DNA of 50,204 nt from Verrucomicrobiota bacterium (lineage in GTDB: Bacteria > Verrucomicrobiota > Verrucomicrobiia > Opitutales > Opitutaceae), in NCBI GenBank assembly GCA_030601755.1, contig JAUWBF010000017.1, positions 1-50,204 of the forward strand, in the 5' to 3' direction. Position 1 is the stretch's first letter; the number at the start of each line of letters is the position of its first letter. Below, in pieces: positions 1 through 8,164 of this stretch. The notes under the pieces are model-generated. The model was given only the letters and a program-made list of their open reading frames with translations. It was not told the origin of the DNA and did not search any database. The position numbers and the translations under genes are program-made.

Positions 1-1350
<1,350 letters not shown>

Positions 1351-1359
1351 TCGACCTGC

Positions 1360-1899
1360 TCAACTCGGTGTGTCGGTGCAGTCGCAGTCCAAGCACGCGC
1401 CCTTTGCGCAGTCGCCGCAAAAACCCTCCAAGCGTCGGCGCAGTGTCGCCCGTGCGCGATGCAGTGCCACGCTGGCCGCTCCTCCCGACATCCCGAGCGA
1501 CCGGGCAACCTCCACCACCGCCTCATCGTTCAATTCGACGCGGCGCAACAGCTCGGCATCGCGCGGTTTTAGTTCCGGCAGAAGTCGCTCGAAACAGGCG
1601 CAGGCCGATCTTTCGATCTCTTCATCGCGGGAACCGACCTCCGTCATCCAGGCTTCGTCACGGCGCACGTTCGCCGAACGACTGCGCACATGGTCGATCA
1701 TGGCATTGCGCAGCAGGCGATAAAACCAAGCCGTCAGTTTCTCGGCATCGTCCACCTCGCCTGCCGAACGCATCGCCTTCAGCAGTCCGTTTTGCAGCAC
1801 GTCATCGGCATCGGCTTCGTTGCCTAGACGCGAAACAAGAAACGCGCGAAAGCGAGAACGCTGGGCCAGCAAAGAGTCGAGGGAGCGGACGGGTTCCAT
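1360..1899 (-). CDS. ECF sigma factor with CxC linker and Cys-rich C-terminus (CorE-like)
   Basis: Predicted RNA polymerase sigma factor, 179 residues from ATG 1899; an in-frame ATG at 1926 would add 9 residues and neither has a clear Shine-Dalgarno site. Region 2 (about 15-75, with DADDVLQNGLLKA and AWFYRLLRNAMIDH) and region 4 (about 105-155) are recognisable. Two features are unusual: a CxC pair at residues 100 and 102 in the linker between regions 2 and 4, and five cysteines at 161, 164, 169, 172 and 174 in the tail. This is the arrangement of CorE-type (ECF44) sigma factors of Myxococcus, in which the cysteines bind Cu or Cd/Zn and switch the sigma factor without an anti-sigma protein. 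The convergent copper ATPase gene fits that role. Metal identity is inferred. Confidence 0.85.
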   Translation of the reverse strand: MEPVRSLDSLLAQRSRFRAFLVSRLGNEADADDVLQNGLLKAMRSAGEVDDAEKLTAWFYRLLRNAMIDHVRSRSANVRRDEAWMTEVGSRDEEIERSACACFERLLPELKPRDAELLRRVELNDEAVVEVARSLGMSGGAASVALHRARATLRRRLEGFCGDCAKGACLDCDCTDTPS

Positions 1900-2093
1900 G
1901 TGGTTTATGAAGCAGAAGGCACCCATCAGATTAGTGCCCGGCCCTTGTCTTGCAACCCGAGTGATGGCCTCACCCGAATTGCTCCGATGTATTTTATTGC
2001 CAGATATACAATGAGATAGCCTAGGCCCGCCGAAGGTTTTGTAAAACGTGAGGGGTTCGGCCGACCGGCGGTGTATTATTGGAAGAAACCACC

Positions 2094-2408
2094 ATGAAAA
2101 CCCATCCCCAAGATGACGCCCTTCGCCGGTTACTCCAGCTTTGGACGGTCGAACCCCGGCGAAATCCCGGATTCCGGGCGGCCGTTTGGGCACAGATCGA
2201 CTCCGCGCGTCGCATGCCCGCGACCTGGAGCGGCTGGCTGAGATTAAACGTCGCCCGTGTGTCCTATTGCGCGGCGGCCAGCATCGTCTTCGCCGGCACC
2301 GGAGGCGGCCTGCTTGCCGCCTCTCAGGCCAACCGCGAACGCGAGCAGCTTATCCAGCGCTACGTCGTCAGCATCGATCCGCACCAGCAGGTCAACGCCC
2401 CCCGCTAG
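2094..2408 (+). CDS. Small single-pass membrane protein, candidate anti-sigma factor (CnrY-like position)
   Basis: 104 residues from ATG 2094, with GGAAG at 2081-2085 as a possible ribosome site; a TTG five codons upstream is also in frame but unneeded. The first half is basic and polar (roughly 1-58), followed by one hydrophobic segment (about 60-85, ending GTGGGLLAAS) and a short polar tail. Cytoplasmic N-terminus plus a single helix is the layout of short anti-sigma factors such as CnrY. No family is recognised from sequence alone; the role is inferred from its place as first gene of a set that continues with a periplasmic sensor-like protein and an ECF sigma factor. It is divergent from the Cys-rich sigma gene. 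Confidence 0.65.
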   Translation: MKTHPQDDALRRLLQLWTVEPRRNPGFRAAVWAQIDSARRMPATWSGWLRLNVARVSYCAAASIVFAGTGGGLLAASQANREREQLIQRYVVSIDPHQQVNAPR

Positions 2409-2410
2409 CC

Positions 2411-2917
2411 ATGAACTACCGCTGGATCACCGCCGGTGCGATCATCGCCCTCGCCCTTCTGGCCGGGGGCGCGTCCTACCTCTGCTTCCACCACACCATG
2501 TCGGTGTCGGCTGGACAGGGCCACGACTCGCTCATGTGGGTGCGCCACGAGTTTAAGCTCTCCGGAGAGAAACTCGCCAAAGTGGAGGCGCTCCATGAAG
2601 CCTATGAATCGGTTTGTGCCGAGCACTGCATCGCCATCGCCGAATCCCGCGCGGAACTGAAACGCTTGCAGGAGGCCAAGGCTGCGCCGGCCGACATCGA
2701 GGCCGCCTCCGCCAAAGCCAAGGCCGTTGATGCCCGCTGCATCGCCAGCACCGAAGCCCACGTCAAGGAAGTGGCGGCGCTCATCGGCGGTGAAGAAGGC
2801 CGTCGGTATCTGTCCATCGTGCTTCCTCGCGTGGTGATGTTCGACCACGCCGGCCCCGCCTCGCTCGACCTGCATTCCTTCACCACTTCCGCGCATGACA
2901 TCCCAGCCGGAAAATGA
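2411..2917 (+). CDS. Membrane-anchored periplasmic metal-sensor-like protein (CnrX/Spy-like)
   Basis: 168 residues, starting 2 bp after the previous stop. An N-terminal membrane segment (about 5-27) leads into a largely helical periplasmic domain rich in Glu, Lys and Ala. Candidate metal ligands are visible: HH and M shortly after the membrane helix, then VCAEHC near residues 68-73, a further Cys near 105 and His in the C-terminal tail. This shape matches the CnrX/heavy-metal-resistance family, whose members form periplasmic four-helix hooks that bind Ni, Co or other metals and control release of a CnrY-type anti-sigma factor. The gene order (membrane protein, this gene, sigma factor) is that of cnrYXH in Cupriavidus. 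Metal specificity cannot be read from the sequence. Confidence 0.7.
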   Translation: MNYRWITAGAIIALALLAGGASYLCFHHTMSVSAGQGHDSLMWVRHEFKLSGEKLAKVEALHEAYESVCAEHCIAIAESRAELKRLQEAKAAPADIEAASAKAKAVDARCIASTEAHVKEVAALIGGEEGRRYLSIVLPRVVMFDHAGPASLDLHSFTTSAHDIPAGK

Positions 2918-3497
2918 CCCCTGCGAGGTTACCGACGAGGCGCTCATGGAAGCGCTGCAAAACGGCGACGACCATGCCTTGGCCACGTTGATGCACCGTT
3001 GGGAGCTAGGCGTGAAAGCCTTTCTCCTCCGCCTCGGCGTGCCCGCCGCCGATGTAGAAGACGTGGCGCAGGAAGCCTTCGTCCGACTCTACCAAAAACG
3101 CGACCGTTACCGTGCCGGGGCCGCCTTCAAACCGTGGTTGCTCACCGTGGCGGGCAACCTTGGCCGCAACCGCCTGCGCTGGCGCTTTCGCCGACGCGAA
3201 GACAGCATCGAGGCGATGGACGAGGCTCAACCAGGAGGCTTCGATCCCGTTGATACCTCTGCCCGCCCAGCTTCCGATCTGGCTGAAAAAGCGAACCTCG
3301 CCCGCGACGTGCGAAAGGCGGTCAACGCACTTCCTGACAACCTGCGTCAAGCGGTCCTTTGCGTGGAATTGGAAGATCTCAGTTACGTCGAAGCCGGCCA
3401 GGTCATGGGCTGTTCACCCAAAGCGGTGGAAACACGACTCTATCGCGCCCGCGAATTACTCCGCACAACGTGCAAGGCCCTGCTTGGGCAAAATTGA
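2895..3497 (+). CDS. ECF sigma factor (CnrH-like position)
   Basis: 200-residue sigma-70 family factor. Region 2 is at about residues 20-95 (with VEDVAQEAFVRLYQKRDRY and AAFKPWLLTVAGNLGRNRLR) and region 4 at about 135-195 (LPDNLRQAVLCVELEDLSY, then the helix-turn-helix VMGCSPKAVETRLYRARELLR). It overlaps the upstream sensor-like gene by 23 bp, so translation is probably coupled. As last gene of the three-gene set it is the likely output, released when the sensor detects metal in the periplasm. Its target genes are not visible: after its stop come about 180 bp of unassigned sequence and then an integrase remnant, so a downstream pump operon, if there was one, may have been displaced. Confidence 0.88.
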   Translation: MTSQPENDPCEVTDEALMEALQNGDDHALATLMHRWELGVKAFLLRLGVPAADVEDVAQEAFVRLYQKRDRYRAGAAFKPWLLTVAGNLGRNRLRWRFRRREDSIEAMDEAQPGGFDPVDTSARPASDLAEKANLARDVRKAVNALPDNLRQAVLCVELEDLSYVEAGQVMGCSPKAVETRLYRARELLRTTCKALLGQN

Positions 3498-3679
3498 CGG
3501 GAAACCAGAGCTTGGCGGCCGACACCAGGCGGGCGAACGAGGCGCTGTGCGAACTGCTGGCGGAGGCGCTCGGGGTGCGGACAATGCGCTGGAAATCGCG
3601 CACGGTGCCAGAGGCTTTGATGCCAAATGGGGCAGTAGATCAATTGCCGCTGCGAAAAGGGTGGGGCGTGGGGTATAGT
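3498..3679. other. Intergenic stretch between sigma factor gene and integrase remnant
   Basis: No gene can be supported here. One plus-strand frame (about 3513-3680) reads like protein, with a segment similar in texture to a helical domain (TRRANEALCELLAEALGV), but it has no start and runs on antisense to the integrase remnant. It may be the decayed end of a gene cut by insertion of the neighbouring element. No copy of the tRNA-Glu 3' end was found by eye, so it does not show the expected left attachment site. Confidence 0.3.
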
Positions 3680-4423
3680 TCATCCGTGGTTCAAAGGTTC
3701 TGGCTCCCGGTTGGGGCTGTCTGGTGCTTTCCGCCTCTTCTTTCCGGGCGTTTCGGTTGGCTCAGGCAAGTCGTGTTCCGTGGCCGGTGGTTCGTCTTTC
3801 ATTGCGGCAACAGAGTCCGGTGTGACCGCGAACCACTTCTGAGCTTGGGCATCTGGGGCGAGTTCTCGGTAATGCTTAAAGATAATGTTCGGAGAATTGC
3901 CGCTATCCAGCGCGACCCGGTTCACATCTTTGTCCCGCGCGACCCGGAAGGTGATGTAAGAGTGGCGAAGAACGTTTTGGGGCCATCCAAGTTTCAGCTT
4001 TTTGCCCAAAGCGGTTACTTCCTTCCAAAGCTCGTCTTCTTTCATGACGAGTCCCTTCCCGAGGCGGGCAAGTAGCCACTCGCGCAGGTTGGCTTCCAGC
4101 GGAACTAGACGGCGAGAAGCGGTCTTGGTTTGTCCCGCCTTGAGCTCGATAAAGCCGTCCTCAATGCGAACCGCCTCCCAGTTCAGACGATGAATCTCCG
4201 CCGAGCGGAGTCCGGCAAACGCACCGAGAGTAATGAATGGGATCAACTCCGATGGTGCTGCCTTGAGCAGTCGCGCGATTTGATCCGGAGTGAAGATTGA
4301 GATGTCGTTGTCTGTGACTTTCGCCTTGGCGAGTCCCTCGGCTTCCGTTGGCAGGTGCTTGGGCAAATACCGCCCTCGGCTTCGTAGCCACCCTCGAGAC
4401 ACCTCATAGCTAAAAAAACGCAC
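3680..4423 (-). pseudogene. Tyrosine recombinase, 5'-truncated
   Basis: Up to 247 residues holding essentially only the catalytic half of a phage-type integrase. Visible catalytic elements are the first Arg (AFAGLRSAEIHRL), a beta-hairpin Lys (QTKTASRRLVPL), the NVLRHS box and KHY near the end, so the active-site set is nearly complete. The N-terminal core-binding and arm-binding domains are absent: the frame opens with a GTG at 4423 lying inside the hairpin terminator of the neighbouring operon, so no sensible start exists. The complete integrase at 12001-13251 is about 416 residues and of the same broad family, with LRHT/LRHS boxes and KHY. I infer a remnant of an earlier integration or of element rearrangement. 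Confidence 0.75.
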
Positions 4424-4442
4424 CCGTTGCCGGTGTGCGTTT
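4412..4442 (-). terminator. Rho-independent terminator at end of the DUF932 unit
   Basis: AAACGCAC (4416-4423) pairs with GTGCGTTT (4435-4442), with CCG/CGG inside; read on the minus strand the stem is followed by seven T. It ends the transcript coming from 5885 down to 4458. Confidence 0.85.
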
Positions 4443-4457
4443 GAAAAGCCGCGCCGC

Positions 4458-4685
4458 TCACCTCACCCCCGCTTCGGCAAGGGCCTGAGTGAGCGGCACG
4501 GCGGTCCACACCTTCGCGTAGAGGCGATGCACCTCTTCGAGCTGTATGCGGACGTGGTCCTCGATGCGGTCATAGACGAAGGCTGCGCGCGGGTCGCGAT
4601 GCAGCGCCACCCCGCCATACGGAGCGACGCCGACATACAGGCCTTCCTCGGTGCGGATCACCACACGTTCATCCCGGGCACTCAT
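4458..4685 (-). CDS. Hypothetical protein, 75 aa
   Basis: Small soluble protein with no family I recognise. It starts MSARDERVVIRTEEGLYVGV and has a mixed, mostly polar composition with no membrane segment and no cysteines. Its ATG (4685) overlaps the stop of the preceding gene (4682), so it is translationally coupled. It is the last gene of the unit 5885-4458 and is followed by a strong terminator, which supports it being a real gene. Confidence 0.65.
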   Translation of the reverse strand: MSARDERVVIRTEEGLYVGVAPYGGVALHRDPRAAFVYDRIEDHVRIQLEEVHRLYAKVWTAVPLTQALAEAGVR

Positions 4686-5140
4686 GGCTTCACCTCCAAC
4701 TTATCGCCGTCACCTTCGCCGGACGTCGCTGCCCAGCATCGCAAGTTGAACGAGAAGCGAGCGACGACTTCGCCCTGGTGGTCCCAGACCCGGCCGCTGC
4801 TTGGCCCCCAGTTGCCCGCGCCGATGAGGTCAGCGTTTTCTTCCAGGTAGTCGCGCACCGCCGCCTTCGCAGCAGACATGGTCTCGACCACCGCCCACTC
4901 TGGCGGAACCGGCGGCGCGGTCTGTCCATGGTCGGGGTTGCCAACCGTGCATAACTCCACGCCGTAGTAGCCGAGCGGAATCGGCCCGGGCAGCGCGCGC
5001 AAGTCGGGCACCTCCCACAACTCTGCCCCGATCTCGCGCTCGGCTACCTTGATCACCTTGGCGATGCGGCGGTCGAGCGCGGACAGCGAGCGGAGCTTGG
5101 CCGTGAACTGAATCACGAGCTTCCCGGTGTAGCCCTTCAT
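4682..5140 (-). CDS. Hypothetical protein, 152 aa
   Basis: No family recognised. The N-terminal part (about 1-45) is basic and reads as beta strand then helix (GKLVIQFTAKLRSLSALDRRIAKVIK); the middle has PGPIPLGYYGVELCTVGNP, and the C-terminal third has several Trp and Gly residues (GNWGPSSGRVWDHQGEVVARF). No signal peptide or membrane helix is seen. It lies 4 bp after the DUF932 gene and overlaps the next gene by ATGA, so the three form one unit. Confidence 0.7.
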   Translation of the reverse strand: MKGYTGKLVIQFTAKLRSLSALDRRIAKVIKVAEREIGAELWEVPDLRALPGPIPLGYYGVELCTVGNPDHGQTAPPVPPEWAVVETMSAAKAAVRDYLEENADLIGAGNWGPSSGRVWDHQGEVVARFSFNLRCWAATSGEGDGDKLEVKP

Positions 5141-5144
5141 GGCC

Positions 5145-5885
5145 TCAGTTCCTTCCGGCCAAGCCGACGTAGCCGTCCATCAGGCCGTGCAGGGCTTGGG
5201 TGCGCGCGGGGAGCAGGCCGAGGTTTCCCTTCAGGGCTTCGGTGAAGCCGTTGAAGAGCGACCAGACCGTGCGCTCGCGAAACACTTCATGGCTCGGCTC
5301 GCGCCACTCCTGCACGACCCTCGGCAGCACCGTCACCGGGCACACGCCAACGTCCACCGCCCGGACCATGAGGTCGTGGGCGTCGCGGTCGGCGAGGGTG
5401 TGCCCCATGTAGCGGTCGATCCGCTTTTCCTGGCAGTGCCACGACTCCTGAAGCTGGCCGATGGCCCGCTCCGTGAGCAGCGGCAGATCGCGGCCGATGT
5501 TGCGAGTATGCTTTCGCGACAACTCCACCTCCCCGTGGAAGCTGAGATTGTCGCAGACGAACACCTGCGCGCCAGCCACGAGTCCCGCCGGGAAGCGTTT
5601 GTCGTGGCTGTTGCGCAGGCCGAGAACCAGCGAGTAGTCGCGGTTGCTCCGCCCGGTCTCGACCTGGATCAGGCCGAAGTAGCGGTCGCCGCCATGACTG
5701 AGCGCGTGGGCTTGGTTGACGATTTCCAGGCTGGCCGCCCGGAGCGCCCGCTCCACCTGCTCGACGAGCCGGAGGTGCGGGATGGGCGTCCAGGTGGGCG
5801 TGGAGATGGGTGTGGGAACAGAGCGCACTTGTGCGCGCTCGACTGCGGCAGCGCCGCAATGAAGGACGAGATTGCAGGATTTCAT
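5145..5885 (-). CDS. DUF932 family protein
   Basis: 246 residues. The central block LVLGLRNSHDKRFPAGL, then QVFVCDNLSFHGEVELSRKHT (about residues 85-125), is the signature of the DUF932 (phage/plasmid-like, TIGR03299-type) family. Such proteins are common on plasmids, phages and integrative elements; their biochemical role is not established as far as I know. Start ATG 5885 lies downstream of a hairpin terminator, so the gene begins its own transcription unit with the two small genes that follow. No membrane segment is present. Confidence 0.8.
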   Translation of the reverse strand: MKSCNLVLHCGAAAVERAQVRSVPTPISTPTWTPIPHLRLVEQVERALRAASLEIVNQAHALSHGGDRYFGLIQVETGRSNRDYSLVLGLRNSHDKRFPAGLVAGAQVFVCDNLSFHGEVELSRKHTRNIGRDLPLLTERAIGQLQESWHCQEKRIDRYMGHTLADRDAHDLMVRAVDVGVCPVTVLPRVVQEWREPSHEVFRERTVWSLFNGFTEALKGNLGLLPARTQALHGLMDGYVGLAGRN

Positions 5886-5900
5886 GATGATGACGGGTTG

Positions 5901-5949
5901 AAAAAACGACGAAGGCCGGTCCTCCGCGTGGGAGAAACCGGCCTTCGTC
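5901..5949 (-). terminator. Hairpin terminator between 5970 gene and DUF932 gene
   Basis: A perfect 13-bp stem: GACGAAGGCCGGT (5908-5920) and ACCGGCCTTCGTC (5937-5949), 16-nt loop, followed on the minus strand by six T. It ends the clamp unit. Confidence 0.88.
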
Positions 5950-5969
5950 AGGTAGGAACTGTAGGATAT

Positions 5970-6227
5970 TTATTCGTTACGGCGGAGGGAACGCGCAGGG
6001 GCCGTCTCCAGCCACTCGCGGTATTTTTGGTCGAAGAAGCGGTCGATGGCTTCGAGGTATTCAATCTCGGCCCAGTCGGTGCTTCGGTGCCGGGTCTCAA
6101 ACTCCCCGGCCCAGTCCACGCTCAGCTGCACGATGTCCCGGCTGTTGGCCGGAATCTGCGGCTGAAACAGGAACTGAGCGGTGAGGTCGGACACGGCTTC
6201 GCAGAGGGCATACGGGATGGTGAGCAT
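5970..6227 (-). CDS. Hypothetical protein, 85 aa
   Basis: Small acidic soluble protein starting MLTIPYALCEAVSDL, rich in aromatic residues (several Trp, Phe and Tyr), ending EWLETAPARSLRRNE. No family recognised and no membrane segment. The ATG at 6227 is preceded by GAGGAT, one of the few plausible ribosome sites in this element. It follows the 77-aa gene by 10 bp and precedes a strong terminator, so it closes the clamp unit. Confidence 0.65.
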   Translation of the reverse strand: MLTIPYALCEAVSDLTAQFLFQPQIPANSRDIVQLSVDWAGEFETRHRSTDWAEIEYLEAIDRFFDQKYREWLETAPARSLRRNE

Positions 6228-6237
6228 GGTGTGATCC

Positions 6238-6471
6238 TCAGGCGGCTTTCTTGACGCGGGGCACGGCGCGGTAAGGCGTCTGCTCCTCGGCCACGGCGAG
6301 CACTGGTTCGGGCGCGGGCTGACCGGGCATGACCTCCTCCAGCCTTTGCAGGCCGAAGCAGATCAAGCGGTCGGCCAGCACCGTCATCGGCACGCCGTAG
6401 TATTTGCTGAGTCGATACAGACGCGGGCTGTGCTGACTCACGTCGGGACTATACATCGCGGGGCGGGGCAT
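6238..6471 (-). CDS. Hypothetical protein, 77 aa
   Basis: Small protein with a central helical stretch (SPRLYRLSKYYGVPMTVLADRLICFGLQRLEE, about residues 15-46) resembling the texture of a small DNA-binding or ribbon-helix-helix fold, followed by a Pro-rich, basic tail. No family is recognised with confidence. It lies 26 bp downstream of the clamp gene with no terminator between them, so the two are probably co-transcribed. Confidence 0.6.
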   Translation of the reverse strand: MPRPAMYSPDVSQHSPRLYRLSKYYGVPMTVLADRLICFGLQRLEEVMPGQPAPEPVLAVAEEQTPYRAVPRVKKAA

Positions 6472-6497
6472 GGTGTGAAGGCGTCGAGGGTGACGAC

Positions 6498-8054
6498 TCA
6501 GACCGTGACCTCGCGGAGCGCGCGGATGTTTTTCTTCAAGGCCTCATGATCGCGCTCCAGCGTCCGGTAGGAACGCTGCTGCTCTTTCACGAGGGCCTGG
6601 ATGTTCGCGAACTCGTTACCGGCCTCGCGCAACAAATCGCGGAGGCGGTTGAGCCGCTGGTTGATTGCTTCCACCACCGTTACCGGCTGGGCCGGAGCGG
6701 CAGGGATGCGGGAAACGACCACGACGGGGGCGTCGTTGTCACGGGTTTCACGGGCGGGTTGGTTTTGGGTGTTGGTGGCGACCATGGTGGTGGGTGGGTT
6801 GTGGGCGGGATTAGGATTATGGTTTTCGCTGACGGGTTGATTTTCGCTGACGGGAACGACCGGCATCGGGCTTTCGCTCGACGGGTCGGAAGAGGTGGGC
6901 GCTTCGGGCGCGGGAGATGGTTCGGCGGACTCGGCGGCAGGGGGCATTTCTGCCGTCACGGGCGGGGCGGAGTTCTCGACTCGCACCGGCATCCAGAGAT
7001 GCACCCGGCTGTAACCGGTAAGCATCACGGGGCTGACGGCATCGCGAACGCGCAGCTCACGGGAGTTGGTCTGCAAGGCGCTGAGGAAGAGCTTGGCGTT
7101 GAAGCCGACACTCACCGGGGCCTTGCAAACGATGTCGCTGTGTTCGAGCGCAACGTGGACTTTCGGTCTGCCGGGCGCGGTGTGCAGGCTCGCGCCGTCG
7201 GAGTCGATGCGCAGCACGATGGGGCTGTTCGTGTCCTTAAATCCCGGCAGTTTCGGCAGCACGGCTTTGATCCGCGCCACGTCCACTTCGCCGAGATGCA
7301 CGAGAGCGGGATACTCCTCGATGCGCGGGATCACCTGCTGGTAGTTGGGAAAATTCCCGTCCAATAGTTTCGTGGTCCAGCGCCAAGGGCCGACGCTGAT
7401 CTGCGCGAAGGAGCGTTCGTGCTCGGTGGTCCAAATCCACAAGTCGGCGGCGAGATCCGGCAGCATGTCGATGACGCTGCTGTTGGGGAAAATCGCGCCG
7501 CCTTCGCGGATCGGCAGTTCGAGGCTGTTGCGGCGATAGAGCTGACGCCCGTCCGTCGCCACCACCGCGTGAGCGTCCAGAAGGACGCTGTTGAGGAGGT
7601 AGCGACTGCTGTCGGTGCTCGCGCAGCCCAGCGCCTCTTTCATGGCGGCGATCACGCCCTCGGGCATGGCGATGACCTCGCCCTCGGCAGTCGGTGTCGC
7701 GGGGTATTCCGCGAGGTCGATCAAGTCGAAGGGCAAGGTCACCGGAAGTCCCGCCACCTGGTAGGCCAGGGTCGGAGACGGTCCGCCGGTGAGGACGAGT
7801 TCGCTGCCGGTGTCGGCCTGTTTGGCGGCGTTGGCCAGCAACTCGTAGGGCACGAGCAACTGGGTCCAAGCGTCGGAGGCGGCCACACTCTCGTAACGAA
7901 TAACCTGATCGAGATCGGTGCGCTCGAAGTGCAGGAGCGTGTCACAGCCGGTGACGCGCACGCAGTGCAGGGCCGGCATGTGATGACGGCCAAGTTTAAG
8001 AACGCGCAGACCGGTGAGGGCCTCGCGGAGGGAGTCTTTGGAGAAACGAATCAT
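6498..8054 (-). CDS. DnaN-like sliding clamp with Pro-rich linker and coiled-coil tail
   Basis: 518 residues from ATG 8054 (a GTG at 8096 in the upstream hairpin region is in frame but less likely). Residues about 1-365 follow the three-domain bacterial beta clamp: a NSVLLDAHAVVATDGRQLYR block like the conserved clamp motif around VATDGHR, DGNFPNYQQVIP like GxFPDYxxVIP, and a final strand YSRVHLWMPVR like the clamp C-terminus. Unlike a normal clamp (about 370 aa) it continues with a Pro/Ser/Glu-rich linker (about 370-455) and a basic coiled coil of about 60 residues. Clamps tether polymerases and repair enzymes to DNA. This copy is element-encoded, so it may serve element replication or recruit element proteins. 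The clamp assignment is firm; the role of the tail is unknown. Confidence 0.85.
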   Translation of the reverse strand: MIRFSKDSLREALTGLRVLKLGRHHMPALHCVRVTGCDTLLHFERTDLDQVIRYESVAASDAWTQLLVPYELLANAAKQADTGSELVLTGGPSPTLAYQVAGLPVTLPFDLIDLAEYPATPTAEGEVIAMPEGVIAAMKEALGCASTDSSRYLLNSVLLDAHAVVATDGRQLYRRNSLELPIREGGAIFPNSSVIDMLPDLAADLWIWTTEHERSFAQISVGPWRWTTKLLDGNFPNYQQVIPRIEEYPALVHLGEVDVARIKAVLPKLPGFKDTNSPIVLRIDSDGASLHTAPGRPKVHVALEHSDIVCKAPVSVGFNAKLFLSALQTNSRELRVRDAVSPVMLTGYSRVHLWMPVRVENSAPPVTAEMPPAAESAEPSPAPEAPTSSDPSSESPMPVVPVSENQPVSENHNPNPAHNPPTTMVATNTQNQPARETRDNDAPVVVVSRIPAAPAQPVTVVEAINQRLNRLRDLLREAGNEFANIQALVKEQQRSYRTLERDHEALKKNIRALREVTV

Positions 8055-8089
8055 GGTGATGGTGGGTGTTGGATTTCGTGTGGATGTGG

Positions 8090-8135
8090 AAAACACGACG
8101 GCCCGCCTCCCGGGTGCGGAGAGCGGGCCGTCGTG
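8090..8135 (-). terminator. Hairpin terminator between methyltransferase and clamp genes
   Basis: A perfect 13-bp stem, CACGACGGCCCGC (8094-8106) and GCGGGCCGTCGTG (8123-8135), followed on the minus strand by TTTTCC. It separates the methyltransferase transcript from the clamp unit. Confidence 0.82.
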
Positions 8136-8164
8136 AGAGTGGTGAGATGCGGGAACGATCCGGC

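Noticed and set aside
3498-4457. A left attachment site for the tRNA-Glu element (copy of the tRNA-Glu 3' end)
   Set aside because: Reading through for the tRNA 3' sequence gave only matches of about 8 bp (CATCCGTG at about 3683), which is chance level.
6600-7367. Plus-strand open frames opposite the clamp gene
   Set aside because: They are Gly/Val/Arg-rich shadows of the clamp's coding sequence with no independent motif.
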